Under the pieces are notes generated by a model that did not search any database, had not been told where the DNA came from, and saw only the letters and a program-made list of their open reading frames with translations. This document shows positions 1-8,237 of a DNA stretch of 64,000 nt, one piece after another. The DNA is from Martelella radicis (lineage in GTDB: Bacteria > Pseudomonadota > Alphaproteobacteria > Rhizobiales > Rhizobiaceae): assembly GCF_014196625.1 (NCBI RefSeq), contig NZ_JACIDZ010000009.1:1-64000 (forward strand), written 5' to 3'. Made by a program: the position numbers and the translations under genes. Positions within the stretch are counted from its first letter, which is position 1; every line of letters begins with the position of its first letter.

Positions 1-163
1 ACGAAAAATCCTAACCCTTGCAAACGCAATGCTAAGAGATCAGACCATGTACAAACCAGCCTGAACAGGTACAAAACAATACAGTTGCCAGGGCGGCACG
101 AGAGGGACAAAAGATCACCTCTGAAAAGAGTCTAAGATGAACCTTCTATCACTTGGCCCTGGA

Positions 164-182
164 CCCCGGCTCAAGGCCGGGG
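164..182. repeat. Short GC-rich palindrome of rhizobial intergenic type
   Basis: Two perfect 7-base arms, CCCCGGC and GCCGGGG, flank a 5-base TCAAG loop. The surrounding wording (GGACCCCGGCTCAAG...GGGGTGACGG) is the common dispersed intergenic palindrome of alphaproteobacteria. It lies downstream of gldA and could act as an RNA hairpin at that gene's 3' end, but no T-run follows. The rest of the first 260 bases shows no gene. Confidence 0.6.
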
Positions 183-262
183 TGACGGGATAGGGATGCT
201 GGTTTGCCTCATCCGTGCGAGCCGGGCTTAGCGCCCAGCCCTTGAAACGCCTCATCGGCGTT

Positions 263-1363
263 TCATGCGGCAAGCCGTTTTGCCTTGCGGCTGCGCCCTT
301 CGGCGTCGGCGGCCCTGATGGCGGCGGCGACGTCTTCGGGCTTTACGGAGCCGGGCACATTGCCCATCGTGTCGGCCGGGTCGCAGGCAAGCTTCGCCAC
401 CTTGAGAAGATCGGCGTCGCTGGCATCGCCAATGCCGATATCCGCAAGCGTCATCGGCAGGCCGATCGCCTCCGAGAAGCCATAGACGGCCTCGACGATC
501 TCCCGCGGGCGTTTCGTCAGCATCACGAGCGCCTGCGTGCCGATCGCGACCTTCTCGCCGTGCCAATAGGCATGCGTGCCGGGAAGCGCCGTGAGACCGT
601 TATGGATCGCGTGCGCGCCGGAAAGGCCGCCGCTTTCGAAACCGAGGCCGGAAAGCAGCGTGTTGGCTTCCACCACCCGCTCGAATTCGGGTGTCACGAT
701 CTTCTGCGAGGCCGCCGCCTTGGCCGCCGCGCCATCGGCCAGCAGGGTGTCAAAGCACATGCGGGCAAGGCCGTAGGCGGTCATCGAGCCGACGCGGCCG
801 GTCATGTTGGCGCTTTGCGTATGGCGGCAATCCTCGGCCTCGAACCAGGTGGACAGCGCGTCGCCCATGCCGGCGACGAACAGACGCACCGGCGCGCCGA
901 CGATCAGTTGCGTGTCGACCAGCACGACGTCCGGGTTCTTCGGCAGCACCAGATAGCGCTTGAAGGCGCCTTCGGCCGTATAGATCACCGAAAGCGCCGA
1001 GCAGGGTGCGTCGGTGGATGCAAGCGTCGGCACGATGACGACGGGAAGACCCGCTGCATGGGCCACGGCCTTGGCCGTATCAAGCGCCTTGCCGCCGCCG
1101 ATGCCGGCGATTACATCGGCGCTTTCGGTCGCGACGCGCTTGCCGATGCGCGCGATTTCCTCGTCCGAGCATTCGCCGTTGAATGCCTCCACGGCGATCG
1201 TCGCCTTGTCGTCGGTAGTGGTCGCATCGCCGACCAGCGCCGTCACGCCCTTGTCGACGATGGCGAGCGCCGACGTGCCGAGCCGTGCGATTTCCGCGCT
1301 GAACTGGCCGATCGCATCGGCGCCCTGGACATAGCGTCCGGGAAAAATGGTTGTCGAGATCAT
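263..1363 (-). CDS. gldA: Glycerol dehydrogenase (NAD-dependent, metal-containing)
   Basis: Iron/zinc-type alcohol dehydrogenase of the GldA family, expected to oxidise glycerol to dihydroxyacetone with NAD in the cytoplasm. The 366 residues match the family length. Visible motifs are the NAD site GIGGGKALDTAK, the STDAPCSALSVIY stretch, the metal aspartate in GMGDALSTWFE, and metal histidines in LSGAHAIHNGLT and HGEKVAIGT. An upstream in-frame ATG would add 38 residues, but the chosen ATG has a clear GGAGG ribosome site and gives the normal N-terminus MISTTIFPGRYVQG. It is transcribed alone, divergent from the next gene. The substrate could be another small polyol or hydroxyketone. Confidence 0.9.
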   Translation of the reverse strand: MISTTIFPGRYVQGADAIGQFSAEIARLGTSALAIVDKGVTALVGDATTTDDKATIAVEAFNGECSDEEIARIGKRVATESADVIAGIGGGKALDTAKAVAHAAGLPVVIVPTLASTDAPCSALSVIYTAEGAFKRYLVLPKNPDVVLVDTQLIVGAPVRLFVAGMGDALSTWFEAEDCRHTQSANMTGRVGSMTAYGLARMCFDTLLADGAAAKAAASQKIVTPEFERVVEANTLLSGLGFESGGLSGAHAIHNGLTALPGTHAYWHGEKVAIGTQALVMLTKRPREIVEAVYGFSEAIGLPMTLADIGIGDASDADLLKVAKLACDPADTMGNVPGSVKPEDVAAAIRAADAEGRSRKAKRLAA

Positions 1364-1677
1364 TGTGAGCCTCCAATCTTTGCCGCGGTTGATCCGCGCA
1401 CAGCATGATCGGACGCGCCGACAGGCGCTGCCGGTCACAGCCTCAGGAAAGACCCGCAATGCGGCCATTTCAAGCAAAATATCCGGAAATTTGTTGTTTT
1501 ATTTCAATTGCTTTTTGGCAATTTTCGGTCGACTTGCCCCTCACTTTGCAAATAACAGGCCGGCGGGACTGAAAGCGCTAGGGAATTTGCCTTTCCACCG
1601 GATCGGAGCTTGCAATCGTCAGATTTTCGGACAAGCCTTGGCAAGGCTCCGGGAATCCGGACCTGAAGAGGACTTCG
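1364..1677. other. Divergent intergenic region
   Basis: A 314-base gap between divergently transcribed gldA and the nucleotidyltransferase-like gene. It must hold both promoters; the stretch around 1470-1560 is more AT-rich than its surroundings. I see no convincing gene, hairpin or named operator in it. Confidence 0.5.
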
Positions 1678-2253
1678 ATGGACGACCAATGCGCGCGGCT
1701 TGCGGCCGCTCTCTCGGAAAGCCCCGTGCTTTCACCCATTCTGGAGAATTTCGACCGGATCGACCTGCCGGACTGCTGGCTGGTGGCAGGCGCGCTGGCG
1801 CAGACGGTCTGGAACCGGCGCTTCGGGTACGACCCCGGCCACGGGATTGCCGATATCGACATTGTCTATTTCGATGCCGGTGACCTTTCCGAACGCGGCG
1901 AGGCGCGTGAGGCGGCGCGGGTCAGGGCCATGTTCGAGGGCGTTCCCGCCTGGATCGACGTGAAGAACCAGGCCCGCGTGCATCTGTGGTACGCAGATCG
2001 CTTCGGCTATGGCATCGAGCCCTATGACAGCGTTTCGGACGCGATCACCACCTTTCCGGCCACCGCCACCTCGATCGGCGTCAGGCCTGTTGCCGGGCGG
2101 TGGCAATGCGATGCACCCTTCGGCCTTTCAGACCTGATGAACGCAACCGTGCGTCCGAACAAGACGCAGGCCTCGCGCGAGGTCTACGAGAACAAGGCGG
2201 AGCGCTGGCTGGCGCTCTGGCCGGAGCTCGAGGTGATCGGCTGGGACGGCTGA
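1678..2253 (+). CDS. Nucleotidyltransferase family protein (DUF925/COG3575 type)
   Basis: A 191-residue protein resembling the DUF925 nucleotidyltransferase-like family. The N-terminal part has a hydrophobic LVAGALAQTVWN stretch followed by the acidic DIDIVYFD motif, which resembles the paired aspartates of polymerase-beta-type nucleotidyltransferases. The C-terminal part carries the family ending with conserved VRPNK and YENKAERWLALWPEL. The start ATG follows a GAGG. Members have no established substrate. The gene is convergent with the IclR gene, with only 9 bases between them. Confidence 0.75.
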   Translation: MDDQCARLAAALSESPVLSPILENFDRIDLPDCWLVAGALAQTVWNRRFGYDPGHGIADIDIVYFDAGDLSERGEAREAARVRAMFEGVPAWIDVKNQARVHLWYADRFGYGIEPYDSVSDAITTFPATATSIGVRPVAGRWQCDAPFGLSDLMNATVRPNKTQASREVYENKAERWLALWPELEVIGWDG

Positions 2254-2262
2254 GCCAGCCGG

Positions 2263-3114
2263 TCAGAAATTGCTGCCGGAAAGGGCGGATATCTCCTGGG
2301 CGGCACGCATGAGCATCGGCAGATGCGTGGCCTTCAGCCTTTCCTCCGTCAGGTTGTGGGCGTTGCCGCCTACGCTCAGCGTGTAGATGTCGCCGGTCAT
2401 CGGTGCGTGCAGCACCACGCCGATGGCGTTGTGCCCGGAAACCCATTCGCCGAAGGATTCCGAATAGCCGGTCTGGGCCATGCGCTCGAGCGCCGCTTCG
2501 AGACGCGGTTTCTTTTCCCGCTCCCATGCCGCGCCGTGCACGCCCTTCAGGAGCTTGAACGCGGCCGCGCGGTCTTCTTCTGTCAGGGCAAAAAGATGGG
2601 CTCGCCCGGGCGCGCTCTCGGCAAGCGGAATGCGCGAGCCGACATTGAGGTTGAGCGCTACCGCCGTCGGCCGGCGCACCAGTTCGACAAACATCATCTC
2701 GGCCCCGTCGCGAACGGAAAGCGCCACCACGCAATCGCCGTTTTCGGCAAGCTGGTCCATGTGCGAGCGCACCAGCTCGCCGAAGCCGAAGCGACCGATT
2801 GCGGCATAGCCGAGGGTGAGCACCTCGTTTGAGACGGCATATTTGCCGTATTCGGGCATGTAACGGAGATAGCCGAGCTTGGTCAGCGTGCCGAGCAGGC
2901 GCGAAACGGTCGTCTTGTGCAGCCCCGTGCGCTCGGCAAGCGCCTGCGTGCCGAGAACCTTGTCCTCGGCCCTGAATGCTCTCAGGATGGAAAGACCCCG
3001 CGCCAGCGAACTGACGAAGGGGCGTTCCTCGTTGATGGCTGCGGCTCCAATGTCCTGCCGGGGGCGGCCGCGCCGTTTGACCGGCTGGCCGCTTTTTTCG
3101 TTTTCCTCGCTCAT
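2263..3114 (-). CDS. IclR-family transcriptional regulator
   Basis: A 283-residue DNA-binding regulator with the two-domain IclR build. After a basic, low-complexity N-terminus comes a winged helix-turn-helix (about residues 35-95, LAERTGLHKTTVSRLLGTL), then a ligand-binding domain (about 110-275) with the typical FGEWVSGHNAIGVVLHAP stretch. It lies 69 bases downstream of the thiamine-diphosphate enzyme gene on the same strand and probably controls that gene. The ligand is unknown. Confidence 0.9.
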   Translation of the reverse strand: MSEENEKSGQPVKRRGRPRQDIGAAAINEERPFVSSLARGLSILRAFRAEDKVLGTQALAERTGLHKTTVSRLLGTLTKLGYLRYMPEYGKYAVSNEVLTLGYAAIGRFGFGELVRSHMDQLAENGDCVVALSVRDGAEMMFVELVRRPTAVALNLNVGSRIPLAESAPGRAHLFALTEEDRAAAFKLLKGVHGAAWEREKKPRLEAALERMAQTGYSESFGEWVSGHNAIGVVLHAPMTGDIYTLSVGGNAHNLTEERLKATHLPMLMRAAQEISALSGSNF

Positions 3115-3183
3115 CGTGCCTGTTTAGCCCATCGAACGTCCATTTGTCATTGTGTTTTCGGGGCTTGCCGCAGCAGGTTTCGC

Positions 3184-4896
3184 CTATTTCAGCGAAACAT
3201 TGTCCGGCAGGTCGTCATAGTCCGAGCAGTCGCGATGGCTGGCTGCAGGGTCGACCTTGACGTCGAGCACCACCGGACCGCCGCGAGAATGCGCCTCGCG
3301 CAATGCATCGCCGATCTGATCGGCCTCCGTCACCGTCATGCCGCTGCCGCCAAGCCCTTCGGCCACCTTGGCGAAGTCATGGTCGCCGAAATTGACGCCG
3401 ATTGCCTTGTTGCCGAGATTGTCTCGCACCATGCCGAGCCCGGCATTGTTGGCAACGACATAGACCACATCGAGATTGTGTTCGGCAGCCGTCGCGATCG
3501 CGTCCATGGTCATGACGAAGCCGCCATCGCCGATCACGCCAGTCACGCGTTTTTCCGGGCAGGTAATCTTGGCACCGGTCGCAGCCGGCGTCGACCAGCC
3601 CATGCCGCCGATCCCGCCGGGTGCGACAAGCTGGTGCGGAGAGCGCAGCGGCAGCGACGAGGTCGCCCAGATGCGGTTGGTGCCGGCATCAAGCGTCAGC
3701 AGGTCTTCGGGTGTCAGGAAACCGTCGAGGCCGCGCATGATATCGGCATAGTGCACCGTGCCGGGCCTGGTCTTGTAGTGCGGGAGGTCGCCATAGCGGT
3801 TCTCGGCCTTGAGCGCGGTGATGAAATCCTTGCGCTTTTCGGCGCGGACCTGATCGACGCCGGGGCGGTCGAGAAGGAAGGAGACGACATCGGCGACATC
3901 GGCAGTCACCGCCATGTCTACCGGCAGGACCCAGCCCGCCTGCAGCGGGTCGATATCGACCTGGATGATTTTCTGCTCGCCCGGCCGCATCATCTTCTCG
4001 TCGCGGAAACGGGTATATTCCGGCCCGAGGCTGCAGCCGAGCACGAGGATCAGGTCGGCGGCCTGCACCATGCGGTTTGCCGATTTTGCCGCCCAGTTGC
4101 CCATCATGCCGACGGCAACGGGCGTTGTCTCGTCGATCGTGCCCTTGCCGTGATAGCTGGAGGCAACCGCAATGCCCTCGCGATTGGCGAGGCGGGAGAG
4201 TTTTTCGCCCGAACGGCTCATATAGATGCCGTTGCCGGCGATGATGACCGGCCGTTCGGCCGTCTTCAGCGCTTCGGCAATAGCTGCCAGCGCATCACCA
4301 TCGGGCTTCATCGGCGTCGAGCGCAGATAGCCTTCCGTCGGATAGAGCTTGGCGCGCGGATGGTCGGGCACATCCTCCTTGATGATATTGGTGCGCATGA
4401 CCACGGCGGCAGGCCCCTGGCGCGGGGTGGCCGCGTGCTTGACGGCTAGCTGCGTGCCGTAGATCGCCTCCTGCGGGGTCGTCGCATAGGTGGCGTATTT
4501 GGTCATCGTCTTCATCACGGCAAAGGCGTCGCCCGCGCCGTAGTCGCCGGTCATGGTCTGGTAGACGCCGTGCTGGGCGAAACCGTCATAGCAGGACGTG
4601 TCGGTCAGAACGACCATGGGCGACGAGGAAAAATAGGCCTCCAGAATGCCGAAGGCTCCCGTGGAGGAAGCAAACGGGCCCTGTGCCATCAAGAGGCCGG
4701 GCTTGCCGGTGAGCTTGCCCGCCACCTGGGCCATGACGGAGGCCGACTGTTCCGAGCGCGCCAGCACCAGTTCGAATTCGTCCTTGCGGTCGAAAAAGGC
4801 CGGCAGCGACCAGGTAATGCCGAGACCCGGCAGGGTGAAGCCGCGCGTGATGCCGGCCTCGATGAATGTTTTGATGACGCCTTCATTGGTTTTCAT
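3184..4896 (-). CDS. Thiamine-diphosphate enzyme, acetolactate-synthase large-subunit-like
   Basis: A 570-residue three-domain ThDP enzyme. The N-terminal PYR domain holds the cofactor-activating glutamate (ARSEQSASVMA), the central domain resembles the transhydrogenase dIII fold (VIIAGNGIYMSRSG), and the C-terminal PP domain has the metal/diphosphate motif GDGGFVMTMDAI ending in NN. It resembles IlvB-like proteins, but no small regulatory subunit is nearby and it is paired with an IclR regulator. That argues for a catabolic 2-oxo-acid decarboxylase or carboligase rather than branched-chain biosynthesis. The exact reaction cannot be read from the sequence. Confidence 0.8.
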   Translation of the reverse strand: MKTNEGVIKTFIEAGITRGFTLPGLGITWSLPAFFDRKDEFELVLARSEQSASVMAQVAGKLTGKPGLLMAQGPFASSTGAFGILEAYFSSSPMVVLTDTSCYDGFAQHGVYQTMTGDYGAGDAFAVMKTMTKYATYATTPQEAIYGTQLAVKHAATPRQGPAAVVMRTNIIKEDVPDHPRAKLYPTEGYLRSTPMKPDGDALAAIAEALKTAERPVIIAGNGIYMSRSGEKLSRLANREGIAVASSYHGKGTIDETTPVAVGMMGNWAAKSANRMVQAADLILVLGCSLGPEYTRFRDEKMMRPGEQKIIQVDIDPLQAGWVLPVDMAVTADVADVVSFLLDRPGVDQVRAEKRKDFITALKAENRYGDLPHYKTRPGTVHYADIMRGLDGFLTPEDLLTLDAGTNRIWATSSLPLRSPHQLVAPGGIGGMGWSTPAATGAKITCPEKRVTGVIGDGGFVMTMDAIATAAEHNLDVVYVVANNAGLGMVRDNLGNKAIGVNFGDHDFAKVAEGLGGSGMTVTEADQIGDALREAHSRGGPVVLDVKVDPAASHRDCSDYDDLPDNVSLK

Positions 4897-5076
4897 GGAT
4901 TTCCTCCCATTCTGGCTCGCAACCTAAAACATCCATTTAATTCTGCCAAGCGCAATTATGTATTGTTATGTGAATTTATTTCGATGACGACGCGCTCTTT
5001 GATTTGCCGTTCGGATGACGTAGAAGGCGGTTTGGCGAGGGTCGGCGGCCGCGGCCCGACGGCGAGACGGACAGAG

Positions 5077-6132
5077 ATGACGAAGAATGGCGCGAAAGCG
5101 GTGGTGAATGCGGCGGGCCTCGTGGATCGCGCTCTGGTGCGGCCTGAGGATCAAGCCGCTCTGGACGCTGTCGGAGAAAACTTCCGCATCCGCATTCCCG
5201 CCCATGTGCTGGAGGAGCTGAGGCGCTCCGGCCCCGAGGATCCGCTGCGCGCCCAATATGTGCCGGATGCCCGCGAGCTCGACCATCATGACGATGAGAG
5301 CGAAGACCCGATTGGCGATCAGGTGTTCGAACGCGTAAAAGGCATCACCCATCGCTATCCTGATCGCCTGCTCTTGAAGCCGACCCACAGCTGTCAGGTC
5401 TATTGCCGTTTCTGCTTTCGCCGGGAGATGGTCGGCAAGCCGGAGGCGACGCTCGACAGCGCCGAGCTTGAGGCGGCGCTCGACTATATCCGCAGTCACG
5501 AGGCGATATTCGAGGTCATCCTTTCGGGCGGCGACCCTCTGGTTCTGTCAGACCGGCGGCTTGGAGCCTTGATGAAGGCGCTCGGCGCGATCGGCCATGT
5601 CGGTGTCATTCGCTTTCACACCCGCGCGCCGATGGTTGCCCCCGAACGCATCACGGACGGGCTCGTTGCGGCTCTGAAAGGCGCCGGCAAGACAGTCAAC
5701 ATCGTTGTCCACGTCAACCACGCCCGCGAATTGACGGAGGATGTCCGCTCCGGGCTGGCCCGTCTGGTCGACGCCGGCATTCCTCTTTTTTCGCAAACCG
5801 TGCTGCTGAAGGGCGTCAACGACGAAACCGAAACCCTTGCCGCGCTGTTCCGCACGCTTCTGGCCAACCGGGTGAAACCCTACTACCTGCATCACCTCGA
5901 TCACGCGAAGGGCGTGAGCCATTTCGCCGTGCCGATCGCGCGCGGTCAGGAGATCATGCGGGCCTTGCGGGGCCGTTTGTCCGGGCTGTGCCTTCCGACC
6001 TATGTGCTCGATATTCCGGGCGGTCACGGCAAGGTGCCGATCGGGCCTGTCTATCTGGAAGATCTGGAGGCGGGCGACTATCAGATCGAGGATTATCAGG
6101 GCGCGCATCATCGCTATTCGGACTGGCGCTGA
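5077..6132 (+). CDS. Lysine 2,3-aminomutase-like radical SAM protein (KamA/EpmB family)
   Basis: A 351-residue radical SAM enzyme that also binds PLP. Cysteines 106, 110 and 113 form the CxxxCxxC iron-sulfur motif in HSCQVYCRFCFRREM. The SAM-binding ILSGGDP follows, and the PLP lysine is in PGGHGKVPIGP near the C-terminus. The length fits EpmB-type proteins (about 340-350), which beta-isomerise lysine for elongation factor P modification, better than clostridial KamA (about 415). No efp or epmA lies in this window. An alternative ATG 93 bases upstream has no ribosome site. Its last 19 bases overlap the 3' end of the opposite-strand kinase gene. Confidence 0.85.
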   Translation: MTKNGAKAVVNAAGLVDRALVRPEDQAALDAVGENFRIRIPAHVLEELRRSGPEDPLRAQYVPDARELDHHDDESEDPIGDQVFERVKGITHRYPDRLLLKPTHSCQVYCRFCFRREMVGKPEATLDSAELEAALDYIRSHEAIFEVILSGGDPLVLSDRRLGALMKALGAIGHVGVIRFHTRAPMVAPERITDGLVAALKGAGKTVNIVVHVNHARELTEDVRSGLARLVDAGIPLFSQTVLLKGVNDETETLAALFRTLLANRVKPYYLHHLDHAKGVSHFAVPIARGQEIMRALRGRLSGLCLPTYVLDIPGGHGKVPIGPVYLEDLEAGDYQIEDYQGAHHRYSDWR

Positions 6133-7025
6133 ATGCCTTCGAGAGCGAGCCTTGCCGCACCCTCGGCAACATCGATGTGAGGGAAGCACGCGGATCCGGA
6201 GAGGTTGTCCGCAATCGTTTCGCTGATCACCGGCGATAGTTTCAGAACGCCGCCGATAAAGGCCAAAGGCCGGCTGCCGGCGCGCGCGATCAGGACATTG
6301 CCGAGCCGGGCGAGTTCGCGGCCGGCCTCTTCCAGAAGCTCCTGTGAAAACCGGTCGCCGGCCTCCGCCGCTTTGGCGATCGCCAGCGAAAGCGATGCGA
6401 TCCGTCCTCGGTCGCCGCCATAGATGAGGTGTTTCACCGCCGCCCAGTCATCGCTGCCGATCGCATCGAACAGGCATGTGGCAAGGCCGGCCATGTCGCC
6501 GTATATGCCATCCTCATCCAGCCTGCGGTAGAGCGCGCGAAGGGCGGTGAGTGCGATCCAGCCGCCCGAACCCGCGTCATCAAGCAGAAGTCCGCGCCCG
6601 CCGATACGCAGCCTTGACCCGTCGGCGCTGAAATGGGTGCCGATCACGCCGGTGCCAGCAGCGACCAGATGGCCTTCGCCCGGCTGAAACAGGACGCGGT
6701 AGGCAAGCGCGACATCGTCCAGAAGCGTCAAGCATTCCGGCGCGATGCCGGTCTCTTTCGCGATCATGCCGGCCAGTTCGGTAAATGCCTCCGGACCATA
6801 ACCCGAAAGCCCGATCGCTGCGGCATGGACCGGATGGGGAAGACTGGCGCCGATACGGGCGAAACTCGCCTCAAGCCGCGCCCGGTCGCCGGGTGTCGCG
6901 AGAAGGGCGCTTGCTCCGGGCGCGGCACCTCGCCTTACGAGCCGTCCGGCCTCGTCAATGACGGCGAAGCGAGCGGCGGTGCCGCCTATGTCGCATCCGA
7001 GGAACAGACCGCGCCTCGCTCTCAT
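6114..7025 (-). CDS. BadF/BadG/BcrA/BcrD ATPase-family sugar kinase
   Basis: A 303-residue ASKHA-fold kinase related to N-acetylglucosamine kinases. The N-terminal phosphate loop reads FLGCDIGGTAARFAVID, and a second nucleotide motif is in LVAAGTGVIGTHF with GGRGLLLDDAGSGGWIA after it. The size and motifs favour an amino-sugar kinase rather than the larger benzoyl-CoA reductase activators. The ATG comes one base after the stop of the lipoate ligase gene, so the two are translationally coupled. A longer in-frame start exists inside the ligase gene but gives an arginine-rich, unconserved N-terminus. The coupling to lipoate ligase is unexplained. Confidence 0.8.
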   Translation of the reverse strand: MRARRGLFLGCDIGGTAARFAVIDEAGRLVRRGAAPGASALLATPGDRARLEASFARIGASLPHPVHAAAIGLSGYGPEAFTELAGMIAKETGIAPECLTLLDDVALAYRVLFQPGEGHLVAAGTGVIGTHFSADGSRLRIGGRGLLLDDAGSGGWIALTALRALYRRLDEDGIYGDMAGLATCLFDAIGSDDWAAVKHLIYGGDRGRIASLSLAIAKAAEAGDRFSQELLEEAGRELARLGNVLIARAGSRPLAFIGGVLKLSPVISETIADNLSGSACFPHIDVAEGAARLALEGIQRQSE

Positions 7026-7026
7026 T

Positions 7027-8076
7027 TCAGGGGACCACGGCCAGCCATTCGGGCGTCGCGAACTTTTCCGTCGCGAGCGCTTCGGCCGCCTTGTACTCCT
7101 CCGGCGTGACGGCGCCCTTCCGGCCACCGTTGAGCTCGATAAAGGTCGTCTTCATCCGGTCGATTACCTCCCGGCGGTCAAGGCCGGTCTGGCTGCGCAC
7201 GGGGTCGACGCGCTTGGCCGCGCTCTTTGTGCCCTTGTCTGAGAGCTTCTCACGCCCGATCCTCAACACCTGCATCATCTTGTCGGCATCCATGTCATAG
7301 GCCATGGTCACATGATGCAGCACGGTGCCTCCGCCATAGCGTTTCTGCGCCGCGCCGCCGATCTTGCCCTTCGAGCTCGCAATGTCGTTGAGTGGCTTGT
7401 AGAAGGCATCGACGCCCAGATCATTGAGCGCCTTCAGCACCCAGTTGTCGAGAAAGGCATAGCTGTCGGCAAAACTCATGCCGTCGACCAGCTCGCCCGG
7501 CGCATAAAGGGAATAGGTGATTGCCGTGCCCGGTTCGACGAACATTGCGCCGCCGCCGGTCACCCGGCGCACGGTCACGACGCCAAGCCGTTCGGTCGCT
7601 TCCAGGTCGACCTCGCTCTTCAGCGACTGGAACGCGCCGATGATGATCGCGGGGCGCTCCCATTCCCAGAAGCGCAGCGTCGGCGCGCGACGGCCCTCGG
7701 CAACGGCGCGCGCCAGAACGTCGTCGATGGCGAGATGCATGGCCGGGGTCTCCGCGCCGGTGTCGATGATTTCCCACTCGAAATCACGCCAGGTCTTGGC
7801 TGCGCCCAAAGCCCGGCGCACGGCGATAGCCACGGACTCGACACTGAAGCCGATCAGCGCGGCGTCCGGTCGCAATTTCGCCTTCAGCGCCGCGACCATG
7901 GATTCAGCCGAGCTTGCCGCCGGCATTCCTGAAAGGGCGGCGCAGAGGTCGGAAAGCGCCTCCGGCGGTTCGAGGAAGAAGTCGCCGGCTATCTGGACAT
8001 CAGAAAGCCTGTCGTCACGCACCTCGACATCGGCGACCACCAGCTTGCCGCCGGGAACCTTGTATTCGCCATGCAT
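7027..8076 (-). CDS. lplA: Lipoate-protein ligase with N-terminal accessory domain
   Basis: Activates lipoate with ATP and attaches it to lipoyl domains of 2-oxo-acid dehydrogenases and GcvH. Of 349 residues, about 1-95 form the accessory domain (KVPGGKLVVADV, IAGDFFLEP) that in E. coli LplA is C-terminal. The catalytic BPL_LplA_LipB domain (about 100-310) follows, with RRVTGGGA at 170-177 and Lys238 in GKIGGAAQKR. This is the swapped domain order reported for Streptomyces coelicolor LplA. The ATG follows AGGAG. The kinase gene starts one base after its stop. It is divergent from the pyruvate kinase gene. Confidence 0.88.
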   Translation of the reverse strand: MHGEYKVPGGKLVVADVEVRDDRLSDVQIAGDFFLEPPEALSDLCAALSGMPAASSAESMVAALKAKLRPDAALIGFSVESVAIAVRRALGAAKTWRDFEWEIIDTGAETPAMHLAIDDVLARAVAEGRRAPTLRFWEWERPAIIIGAFQSLKSEVDLEATERLGVVTVRRVTGGGAMFVEPGTAITYSLYAPGELVDGMSFADSYAFLDNWVLKALNDLGVDAFYKPLNDIASSKGKIGGAAQKRYGGGTVLHHVTMAYDMDADKMMQVLRIGREKLSDKGTKSAAKRVDPVRSQTGLDRREVIDRMKTTFIELNGGRKGAVTPEEYKAAEALATEKFATPEWLAVVP

Positions 8077-8237
8077 CCTATGAAACTCCTGCCTTGCATT
8101 CAAAAGCCGGAAAACCGGTCGCTCTTCCATAGACCCGCCGGTCCGCCCGGCGCAAGCGTTGCCGCCCGATGATCCCTGTCATGGAATGGTCGTGAAAATC
8201 GGTCTATCTGGTGTGAGGATGAGAAAGGGAGGAGACG

